Assembly: GCA_964590945.1 (NCBI GenBank)
Contig: CAZPXF010000112.1
Coordinates: forward strand, 1 to 5,528
Length of the DNA: 5,528 nucleotides
Direction of reading: 5' to 3'
DNA from: CAZPXF01 sp964590945
GTDB lineage: Bacteria > Bacillota > Clostridia > Lachnospirales > Lachnospiraceae
Part shown: positions 1-4,819 of the stretch, piece by piece
How the letters are laid out: the number at the start of each line of letters is the position of its first letter
How positions within the stretch are numbered: the first letter of the stretch is position 1
Translations under genes and position numbers: made by a program
The notes under the pieces: generated by a model
What the model was told of the DNA's origin: nothing
What the model saw: the letters and a program-made list of their open reading frames with translations, nothing else
The model's database searches: none

Positions 1-58
1 TTCCGTGGAGAGCTATGGGGAGCTGGAAACCTTGCTTTACGCAAGATTGCTGTCTTGA
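1..58 (+). CDS. dusB: C-terminal tail of probable tRNA-dihydrouridine synthase (partial)
   Basis: Only the last 18 codons are visible, in the frame beginning at base 2 and ending with TGA at 56-58. The peptide reads SVESYGELETLLYARLLS. The pattern of an acidic 'ET/ES-Y-x-EL-xxLL' helix is typical of the extreme C-terminus of bacterial Dus enzymes, which reduce uridine to dihydrouridine in tRNA using FMN. The gene order dus-greA-lysS is common in Lachnospiraceae and supports the call. No catalytic residues can be seen because the body of the gene lies to the left. The stop codon falls within the -35 element of the next promoter, so the two units are packed tightly. The identity rests on a short tail plus context, so it remains tentative. 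Confidence 0.55.
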   Translation, partial: SVESYGELETLLYARLLS

Positions 59-83
59 CAGTGAATTGGGAATGAGTTATAAT
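55..83 (+). promoter_or_regulatory. Perfect-consensus sigma-A promoter for greA-lysS
   Basis: The -35 box TTGACA (55-60) and the -10 box TATAAT (78-83) both match the vegetative consensus at every base and are separated by exactly 17 bases. Transcription would start near 90, leaving an untranslated leader of about 70 bases before greA. The -35 box overlaps the stop codon of the upstream gene. Such a strong unit fits constant, high expression of a transcription factor and a tRNA synthetase. Confidence 0.9.
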
Positions 84-95
84 ACCGTAATTGCG

Positions 96-120
96 AAAAA
101 CTGTCCTCTGTACAGTTTTT
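96..120 (+). terminator. AT-rich stem-loop in greA leader (possible attenuator or upstream terminator)
   Basis: Bases 96-104 (AAAAACTGT) pair perfectly with 112-120 (ACAGTTTTT) around a 7-base loop. The 3' arm ends in five T's, and another run of four T's follows at 128-131. The stem has only two G-C pairs, so it is weak as an intrinsic terminator. It lies downstream of the greA promoter, so it would act on both the dus read-through transcript and the greA transcript. The structure is seen directly; its role is inferred. Confidence 0.4.
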
Positions 121-160
121 GCTGTGGGTTTTATTTCATAATTGAAAGGGATGTATCGTC

Positions 161-643
161 ATGGAAGGGACAAAGAAATTACTTACTTATGCCGGATTAA
201 AGAAGTTAGAGGATGAACTTGAGGAATTAAAAGTTGTAAAAAGACATGAGATTGCACAGAAGATCAAAGAAGCCAGAGAGCAGGGCGACCTGTCAGAGAA
301 TGCAGAGTATGATGCGGCGAAGGATGAACAGCGCGATATCGAGGCCCGTATTGAAGAACTTGAGAAGCTTCTCAAAAATGTCGAAGTTGTTGTAGAAGAT
401 GAAGTGGATCTGGAGACGATCAACATTGGATGTACGGTTACGGTATATGATTATGATTTCGAGGAGGAACTGGAATTTCGCCTTGTAGGTTCCACAGAGG
501 CGAACAGCCTTCAGAATAAGATTTCCAACGAGTCGCCGGTTGGAAAGGCGCTGATGAGAAAAAAGGTCGGAGATGTTGTGACGGTTGAAACAGAGGCGGG
601 TTCCTTTGATTATAAGGTACTGAAGATCGAAAGATCTATTTAA
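161..643 (+). CDS. greA: Transcription elongation factor GreA
   Basis: The 160-residue product has the usual length of GreA. It enters the secondary channel of backtracked RNA polymerase and stimulates cleavage of the transcript 3' end, rescuing stalled complexes. Residues 1-75 form the antiparallel coiled coil, rich in K/E/L heptads. Its tip carries the family signature AREQGDLSENAEYDAAKDEQ (38-57), including the acidic pair D43 and E46 that positions the catalytic metal. The C-terminal FKBP-like domain (about 85-158) contains the second signature SNESPVGKALMRKKVGD. The ATG start follows an AAAGGG ribosome binding site (145-150) at 10 bases; no better in-frame start exists upstream. lysS begins 18 bases after the stop, so the two genes are very likely one operon from the promoter at 55-83. 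Confidence 0.97.
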   Translation: MEGTKKLLTYAGLKKLEDELEELKVVKRHEIAQKIKEAREQGDLSENAEYDAAKDEQRDIEARIEELEKLLKNVEVVVEDEVDLETINIGCTVTVYDYDFEEELEFRLVGSTEANSLQNKISNESPVGKALMRKKVGDVVTVETEAGSFDYKVLKIERSI

Positions 644-661
644 TATGAAGGGGTGAATAGA

Positions 662-2155
662 GTGGCAGGACAGAATAAGGGAGGACAGGAGCAGGATATC
701 AACCAGCTTTTAAAAGTCCGCAGACAGAAACTTGCAGAACTTCAGGAAGCAGGGAACGACCCGTTCCTGATCACAAAATACGATCAGACGCATCACAGTC
801 AGTCCATCAAGGATCACTATGATGAACTGGAAGGACAGAAGGTATCTATTGCGGGACGTATGATGTCCAAGCGTGTGATGGGGAAAGCTTCTTTCTGTAA
901 CATTCAGGATCTCGAGGGCAATATCCAGTGCTACGTTGCAAGAGATATTGTAGGCGTGGACGAGTATAAAGCATTCAAGAAGATGGACATCGGCGATATC
1001 GTAGGAATCAAGGGTGAAGTATTTACCACAAAGACAGGTGAAATCTCTGTCCGTGTGGAGACGATCGTGCTTCTGACAAAGAGTTTGCAGATTCTCCCCG
1101 AGAAATATCACGGACTGACCAACACGGATATCCGTTACCGCCAGAGATATGTGGATCTGATCATGAACCAGGAGGCGAAGACGACATTTATCAAGCGCTC
1201 CCAGATCATCAAAGAGATCCGCAATTTCCTTGACGGACGCAACTTCATTGAGGTTGAGACGCCGATGCTTGTATCCAACGCAGGCGGCGCGGCGGCAAGA
1301 CCGTTTGAAACACATTACAATGCGCTCGATGAGGATGTGAAGCTGAGAATTTCTCTTGAGCTTTATCTGAAGAGACTGATCGTCGGCGGACTTGAGAGAG
1401 TCTATGAGATCGGCCGTGTATTCCGCAACGAGGGCGTAGATACACGCCACAATCCTGAGTTCACACTGATGGAGCTGTATCAGGCATACACAGATTACGA
1501 GGGTATGATGGAACTGACGGAAAGCATGTTCCGCTACCTTGCCGGGAAGGTCTGCGGAAGCGCAGTGATCAGCTATAACGGAACGGTGATCGATATGGAG
1601 AAGCCATTTAAGCGTATCACTATGATCGATGCGGTGAAAGAATATACAGGAATTGATTTTGCAGCAGTTGACACAGACGAAGCGGCAAAGGCTCTTGCAG
1701 ACGAGCACCATATTGAGTATGAGCCCCGCCACAAGAAGGGCGACATTATCAATCTCTTCTTCGACGAGTATTGTGAGGATAAGATGATTCAGCCTACATT
1801 TGTCATGGATCATCCGATTGAAATCTCTCCGCTTACGAAGAAGAAGCCGGATAATCCGGAGCTGGTGGAGCGTTTTGAACTGTACATCTACGGTCGCGAG
1901 ATGTGCAATGCATACTCCGAGCTGAATGATCCGATCGATCAGAGAGAGCGTTTTGCACAGCAGGATGCAAATGCCGAGGCGGGCGATGAGGAAGCGCAGC
2001 ATACGGATGAGGACTTCCTGAATGCGCTGGAGATCGGTATGCCGCCTACAGGTGGAATCGGATATGGGATTGACAGGCTTGTGATGCTGCTTACAGATGC
2101 ACAGGCGATCCGGGATGTGTTGTTGTTCCCGACGATGAAGAGTCTTGAGAAATAA
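662..2155 (+). CDS. lysS: Lysine--tRNA ligase, class II
   Basis: The 497-residue product attaches lysine to tRNA-Lys in the cytoplasm. An N-terminal OB-fold anticodon-binding domain (about 60-145) is followed by the class II catalytic core. Motif 1 is around 185-205 (FLDGRNFIEVETPML). Motif 2 is around 251-270 (RVFRNEGVDTRHNPEFT), with the conserved FRNE arginine that contacts ATP. Motif 3 is around 463-490 (GIGYGIDRLVMLLT). Length and motifs are complete, so the gene appears functional. A GTG at 653 is also in frame, but it overlaps the ribosome binding site GAAGGGG (647-653). The GTG at 662 sits 8 bases beyond that site and gives the usual N-terminus (VAGQ..., with M at the first position after initiation). 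It is the second gene of the greA operon; no separate promoter is visible in the 18-base gap. Confidence 0.97.
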   Translation: MAGQNKGGQEQDINQLLKVRRQKLAELQEAGNDPFLITKYDQTHHSQSIKDHYDELEGQKVSIAGRMMSKRVMGKASFCNIQDLEGNIQCYVARDIVGVDEYKAFKKMDIGDIVGIKGEVFTTKTGEISVRVETIVLLTKSLQILPEKYHGLTNTDIRYRQRYVDLIMNQEAKTTFIKRSQIIKEIRNFLDGRNFIEVETPMLVSNAGGAAARPFETHYNALDEDVKLRISLELYLKRLIVGGLERVYEIGRVFRNEGVDTRHNPEFTLMELYQAYTDYEGMMELTESMFRYLAGKVCGSAVISYNGTVIDMEKPFKRITMIDAVKEYTGIDFAAVDTDEAAKALADEHHIEYEPRHKKGDIINLFFDEYCEDKMIQPTFVMDHPIEISPLTKKKPDNPELVERFELYIYGREMCNAYSELNDPIDQRERFAQQDANAEAGDEEAQHTDEDFLNALEIGMPPTGGIGYGIDRLVMLLTDAQAIRDVLLFPTMKSLEK

Positions 2156-2218
2156 AATGGCGTAAATAGGGCATTTCTAATGGATTTTTCATATGTCTCC
2201 TCGGATAAATGCACTCAC

Positions 2219-2405
2219 ATGATAAGGGCCTTTATCTTACATCTGAGATAACGGTCCGGGCGCGGATTCCGGCAGGGTGAAGTTCTGTCCTCCGGGTGTG
2301 TATACTATAGTGGAATTGAAAGCCGGTCAGGGATCCTCTGCAGGATGGGGGAGGTTGAAGAGCGGGATTGGATGGATTTCGTTGGAGTTCTGCCAGAAAT
2401 TATAA
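2219..2405 (+). pseudogene. Decayed C-terminal bacterial SH3 domain of a cell-wall hydrolase
   Basis: The frame open from 2247 to the TAA at 2403-2405 encodes 52 residues with strong SH3 character: an NGPG turn, then PPGVYTIVE, then GWGRLKSGIGWISLEF near the end. In Lachnospiraceae amidases and phage lysins, SH3 domains end in this way (YTIVE ... GWGKLKSGAGWISLDY). The upstream half of the domain lies in a different frame: bases 2219-2248 give MIRAFILHLR, which then meets a stop at 2249. Skipping one base (T2249) joins it to NGPG to give the expected 'xLHLRNGPG' strand and turn. No start codon, ribosome binding site or catalytic domain is present. I read this as a remnant of a longer gene, left after frameshift and 5' loss, possibly from a prophage or mobile element. 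The family match is by eye. Confidence 0.55.
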
Positions 2406-2410
2406 CTGAA

Positions 2411-2423
2411 TAACGAATCGTTA
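2411..2423. repeat. 13-base perfect palindrome
   Basis: TAACGA and TCGTTA flank a single central A. It lies between the SH3 remnant stop and the first terminator. It could be an operator half-site pair or a recombination core, or arise by chance. No second copy was noticed in the window. Confidence 0.3.
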
Positions 2424-2427
2424 CCTC

Positions 2428-2472
2428 GCCTGCGGACATTGGGAAAAATCCTGATGTTCGCAGGCTTTTTTT
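2428..2472 (+). terminator. Strong intrinsic terminator
   Basis: A 12-pair stem (2428-2439 with 2454-2465, one G-U pair) closes a 14-base loop and is followed by seven T's (2466-2472). It sits 23 bases after the SH3 remnant stop and about 270 bases after lysS. It was probably the terminator of the gene that left the remnant and may now end the greA-lysS transcript. Confidence 0.9.
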
Positions 2473-2506
2473 GCAGAAAAAAGTTTAATGGTTAAATAAA
2501 GGTGAT

Positions 2507-2548
2507 GGCGGTCAGTGGAGACTTGGTTCTCTGCTGACCGTCTTTTTT
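2507..2548 (+). terminator. Second tandem intrinsic terminator
   Basis: A 15-pair stem (2507-2521 with 2528-2542, three G-U pairs) has a 6-base loop and is followed by six T's (2543-2548). It begins 34 bases after the previous terminator and ends only 10 bases before the -35 box of the AbiE promoter. The pair insulates the toxin-antitoxin operon from lysS read-through. No gene lies between the two terminators. Confidence 0.9.
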
Positions 2549-2558
2549 AAATTTTCCC

Positions 2559-2587
2559 TTGATAAATTGAGATAATCGGTGTATCAT
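2559..2587 (+). promoter_or_regulatory. Sigma-A promoter of the AbiE operon
   Basis: TTGATA (2559-2564) and TATCAT (2582-2587) each match five of six consensus bases, with a 17-base spacer. Transcription would start near 2594, about 35 bases before the antitoxin start codon. The spacing and position immediately after a terminator make this the likely operon promoter. Confidence 0.75.
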
Positions 2588-2592
2588 AAATA

Positions 2593-2609
2593 TGAAATTA
2601 CAGATTTCA
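2593..2609. promoter_or_regulatory. Inverted repeat at transcription start, candidate AbiEi operator
   Basis: TGAAAT (2593-2598) and ATTTCA (2604-2609) form a perfect 6-base inverted repeat with a 5-base spacer, placed exactly where transcription should begin. AbiEi antitoxins of known systems repress their own operon by binding inverted repeats in the promoter region. The repeat is seen; its use as the operator is inferred. Confidence 0.45.
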
Positions 2610-2628
2610 AAAATGTGAGGTGAGCGTA

Positions 2629-3246
2629 ATGGTTTATGATTATATCATCGAAAACTATAAAAACGGCGAACCGATCTTCTTAAGTGAGCTGCCGGGGGAG
2701 TCGAAGGACTATCTGAGGCAGGAAATGAAGAAACTTGTGGATGAGGGAAGATTGGAGCGTCTGTATAACGGCGTGTATTATCTATCCTATGTTACGATAC
2801 TTGGCACTAAGGGAAAGATGTCGATCGACAAGTACATCGATAAGAAATATCTGTCTGCCGGGGGGAAAGTATCCGGTTATATCACCGGGTTTCAGCTGGC
2901 CAATCAGTATGGTTTTACGACGCAGAATCCCGCCTGTTATGAGATCTGCAGCAACGAGGCAACCACGAAACAGAGAAAGCAGAGCATAGACGGGAGTACG
3001 ATTGTGGTTTATAAGCCGGTGACAGAGGTGACGGAAAAGAACCGCTCTTCGCTGCAGTTTCTGGATCTGATGTCAGTGATAGACAAATACAGCGAGGTTT
3101 CCGGATCAGAACTTGTATCAAAACTGAGACGATATGTTGACATGGTGAAAGTGGATTTTTCTCTGGTAAAGGCATATCTTCCGCTTTATTCGGATAAGGT
3201 CTACCGCAATATATATGAAGGAGGACTGATGGGTGAGCTGGTATAA
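2629..3246 (+). CDS. abiEi: AbiEi-type antitoxin with winged-helix domain (type IV toxin-antitoxin)
   Basis: The 205-residue product has an N-terminal winged helix-turn-helix (about 1-53). Its helices (MVYDYIIENY, then KDYLRQEMKKLVDEGRLERL) are followed by a short wing ending in NGVYYL, the usual AbiEi arrangement. The rest (about 60-205) resembles the AbiEi C-terminal domain that counters the partner toxin. Members of this family neutralise AbiEii and also repress the operon as DNA-binding proteins. I chose the ATG at 2629, six bases after GAGGTG (2617-2622). A GTG at 2620 is in frame but overlaps that site. The gene's end overlaps the toxin start by 14 bases, indicating translational coupling. 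The nucleotidyltransferase next door strongly supports the role. I recognise the domain by pattern, not by alignment. Confidence 0.85.
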   Translation: MVYDYIIENYKNGEPIFLSELPGESKDYLRQEMKKLVDEGRLERLYNGVYYLSYVTILGTKGKMSIDKYIDKKYLSAGGKVSGYITGFQLANQYGFTTQNPACYEICSNEATTKQRKQSIDGSTIVVYKPVTEVTEKNRSSLQFLDLMSVIDKYSEVSGSELVSKLRRYVDMVKVDFSLVKAYLPLYSDKVYRNIYEGGLMGELV

Positions 3247-4153
3247 GGATTATAAGGATTCCTGGAAGGAAATCATAGAGACTGTGGCAGCAGAGGAACA
3301 CCGGACAACGCAGATGGTGGAGAAGGATACCATTCATTCCATGATTCTGCTGGAGCTTTCCAAAAGCGAGCTTCCGATTGTGTTTAAGGGTGGAACTTCG
3401 CTTTCGAAGGCGTATGGTCTGATTGACAGGTTTTCAGAGGATATAGATTTGTCCATGAACCGCAAGCCTACGGAAGCGGAGAAGAAAAATACAAAGAAAA
3501 TGATTCTGTCTATTGCGGATGCTCTGGGACTTGTACTTACGAATCCGGAGGACATTCAGTCAAGGCATAGCTACAATAAATATGTGTTTGAATATGACTC
3601 TCTTTTCAGTGATATTCCCTTGGAGCTGATCGTAGAGACCAGCTTTTATCAATCTGTTTACCCGGTGGAGGCTCACAGGGTTGACAGCTTTGTTGGAATG
3701 TTCTGTGAAAAACATGGGACCAGCCTTCCGGTTCCGTTTGAGGCAGGGACGATCCAAATGAATGTGCAGTCACTCCAGCGGACTTTCATTGATAAGGTTT
3801 TTGCAATCTGTGATTACAGATTACAGGATATGCAGGACAGGGATTCAAGACATTTGTATGATATTGCAAAGCTCCTTCCGGAGGTGAATTTCACGCCGGA
3901 GCTGGATGCGCTGATCGATAAAGTTCGGAGGGATCGTATGAAGTCAAAGAACAATCCTTCTGCTCAGCCTGAGCATAATATACCGGAGATGCTGAAGGAA
4001 ATCATAAGCAGCCGCTTTTATGAGCCGGATTATAACAGTATTACCCAAAAGCTTTTGTATGAGGATGTTTCATATGATGAAGCGGTAGAGCGAGGAATTG
4101 GGATTGTAGCCGATTCAGACATTTTCCTTTATAGAGAGAGTGGACAACAGTAA
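3233..4153 (+). CDS. abiEii: AbiEii/AbiGii-type nucleotidyltransferase toxin
   Basis: The 306-residue product shows the family's ordered motifs. Motif I is FKGGTSLSKAY (51-61). The metal-binding pair D70 and D72 lies in RFSEDIDLS. A motif III-like segment is RTFIDKVFAICDYR with K188. A motif IV-like segment is RDSRHLYDIAKL (203-214) with D210. Known AbiEii and MenT relatives are nucleotidyltransferases that halt growth; MenT enzymes add nucleotides to the tRNA acceptor end. The substrate of this protein cannot be told from sequence. All key residues are present, so it looks active. It begins with GTG, 8 bases after GAAGGAGG (3217-3224), inside the end of the antitoxin gene. A terminator follows within 25 bases, defining a two-gene operon. 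It probably acts in phage defence or in maintaining the adjacent element. Confidence 0.9.
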   Translation: MSWYKDYKDSWKEIIETVAAEEHRTTQMVEKDTIHSMILLELSKSELPIVFKGGTSLSKAYGLIDRFSEDIDLSMNRKPTEAEKKNTKKMILSIADALGLVLTNPEDIQSRHSYNKYVFEYDSLFSDIPLELIVETSFYQSVYPVEAHRVDSFVGMFCEKHGTSLPVPFEAGTIQMNVQSLQRTFIDKVFAICDYRLQDMQDRDSRHLYDIAKLLPEVNFTPELDALIDKVRRDRMKSKNNPSAQPEHNIPEMLKEIISSRFYEPDYNSITQKLLYEDVSYDEAVERGIGIVADSDIFLYRESGQQ

Positions 4154-4176
4154 AACCATAATGATCTTGAACATAG

Positions 4177-4207
4177 GACCTTCAGATATTTCTGGAGGTC
4201 TTTTTTT
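4177..4207 (+). terminator. Intrinsic terminator of the AbiE operon
   Basis: A 10-pair stem (4177-4186 with 4191-4200, one G-U pair) closes a TATT loop and is followed by seven T's (4201-4207). It starts 23 bases after the toxin stop codon. Confidence 0.92.
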
Positions 4208-4396
4208 GGTGGGGTTAATTTTTACCGCAAAGTTTTTGACTGTGACATAAGAGGCAAAAATTCTGATGCAGTCTGTCGGATTACAGAGGACTACGGAAGC
4301 CGAGTATGTACATTTGGGATTCCACGGTGGAAGGGCTGCTGCAGGACAAAGCATCAGGCTATGAGCCTCGACATAGATCATAAGGAGGATATGGCA

Positions 4397-4465
4397 ATGG
4401 CATACACAAGAGCAGAGGTACCGGAGCTTGATGAGGACAGGAAAGAAGAAATTCGTCAGATATGA
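4397..4465 (+). CDS. 22-codon ORF overlapping the DUF6462-like gene (leader peptide or broken N-terminus)
   Basis: The ATG at 4397 lies 8 bases after AAGGAGG (4382-4388), the best ribosome binding site in this stretch; an ATG at 4391 is too close to it. The frame encodes a highly charged peptide ending ELDEDRKEEIRQI and stops at 4463-4465, 32 bases inside the next gene in another frame. It could be a leader peptide that couples translation to the downstream start. It could instead be the true N-terminus of that protein, split off by a one-base change near 4430. The same frame stays open back to the toxin stop codon, without a plausible earlier start. I do not recognise the peptide. Confidence 0.35.
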   Translation: MAYTRAEVPELDEDRKEEIRQI

Positions 4466-4610
4466 GGAGGGAGCGAAGCTCTATTCGATGGGGCTTCACA
4501 CATTTCAGGAGTTGGCGGGAGATGCTGGAGCGATCTATCGCGTGAAGCGGATCGTGCTGGTGAACACGGAGCTGTTAGATGAGTACATAGAGAATATCAG
4601 GGAATCATGA
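4431..4610 (+). CDS. Small DUF6462-like protein of integrative elements (excisionase-sized)
   Basis: The 59-residue basic-start protein contains KKKFVRYEEGAKLYSMG, then HTFQELAGDAGA, then VKRIVLVNTELLDEYIENI. This order (FVRYxEGAxxYSMGxxxFQxLAxDA...KxVLVNxExLDxYxE) is the pattern I associate with DUF6462 proteins. They sit just upstream of Tn916-type integrases in Clostridia and resemble MerR/excisionase-like DNA-binding folds. A role in excision or integrase control is inferred from size and position. The ATG at 4431 has only a weak GGAG four bases upstream (4423-4426), and a TTG at 4428 is also possible. Translation may therefore depend on coupling to the overlapping 22-codon frame. The integrase begins 209 bases downstream from its own promoter. 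Confidence 0.7.
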   Translation: MRTGKKKFVRYEEGAKLYSMGLHTFQELAGDAGAIYRVKRIVLVNTELLDEYIENIRES

Positions 4611-4647
4611 GTCGGACAGTTCTGCCGAAAAAAATACATTTGCCCCG

Positions 4648-4676
4648 TTGACAGGTTCAATGAAGCCCGACATAAT
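4648..4676 (+). promoter_or_regulatory. Sigma-A promoter upstream of the integrase
   Basis: A perfect -35 TTGACA (4648-4653) and CATAAT (4671-4676, five of six matches) are separated by 17 bases. The start would fall near 4683, giving a leader of roughly 137 bases before the integrase. This lets the integrase be transcribed apart from the small upstream gene. Confidence 0.75.
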
Positions 4677-4683
4677 GATTATC

Positions 4684-4725
4684 ACAGACGGATAGTTCGC
4701 ACATAAAGCGAGAAAGAAAGTCTGT
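4684..4725 (+). other. Stem-loop at the 5' end of the integrase leader RNA
   Basis: ACAGAC (4684-4689) pairs with GTCTGT (4720-4725), and inside it TTCGC (4696-4700) pairs with GCGAG (4708-4712, one G-U pair). The structure starts at the predicted transcription start and has no T-run after it, so it is not a terminator. It may stabilise the leader or take part in its regulation. Confidence 0.4.
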
Positions 4726-4735
4726 AATATCTCAG

Positions 4736-4777
4736 ATGCTTACGGAGGGTTTCATGGAGGCTGTCCGGGGCAGGTAA
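4736..4777 (+). CDS. Mini-ORF in the integrase leader (MEAVRGR or 13-residue form)
   Basis: An ATG at 4754 follows GGAGGG (4744-4749) by only four bases and encodes MEAVRGR before TAA (4775-4777). An in-frame ATG at 4736 would give 13 residues but has no clear ribosome binding site. It ends 42 bases before the integrase start, the position of a leader peptide. Translation is unproven and the tight spacing lowers confidence. Confidence 0.25.
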   Translation: MLTEGFMEAVRGR

Positions 4778-4819
4778 CGGCAGGGCTGTTCTTTCGCCTG
4801 TGAAAGGAGGGCGCAAGGA

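Noticed and set aside
15..200. 61-codon open frame covering the greA promoter and start
   Set aside because: It runs through the promoter, leader stem-loop and the beginning of greA, has no ribosome binding site, and its peptide is unremarkable.
710..2002. 430-codon open frame on the minus strand
   Set aside because: It is entirely antisense to lysS, whose motifs are complete. The translated product is Cys/Leu/His-rich and resembles no family; it is a shadow of biased codon use.
2219..2251. Alternating GATAA/TTATC segments that could form mutually exclusive hairpins, like a riboswitch or attenuator
   Set aside because: The stems are only 5-6 weak pairs, no T-run follows, and the same bases are better explained as a relic of an SH3-coding sequence.
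2280..2310. TATACT-like -10 box that might be a promoter after lysS
   Set aside because: No acceptable -35 box lies 16-18 bases upstream, and no intact gene follows before the terminator.
4236..4264. TTGACT as -35 box of a promoter for the DUF6462-like gene
   Set aside because: At spacings of 16-18 bases the candidate -10 boxes (AAATTC, AATTCT, ATTCTG) are poor matches.
4612..4638. Small hairpin beside a run of A's after the DUF6462-like gene, as a terminator
   Set aside because: On the + strand A's, not T's, follow the stem. On the - strand the T's precede the stem, so it cannot be an intrinsic terminator in either direction.
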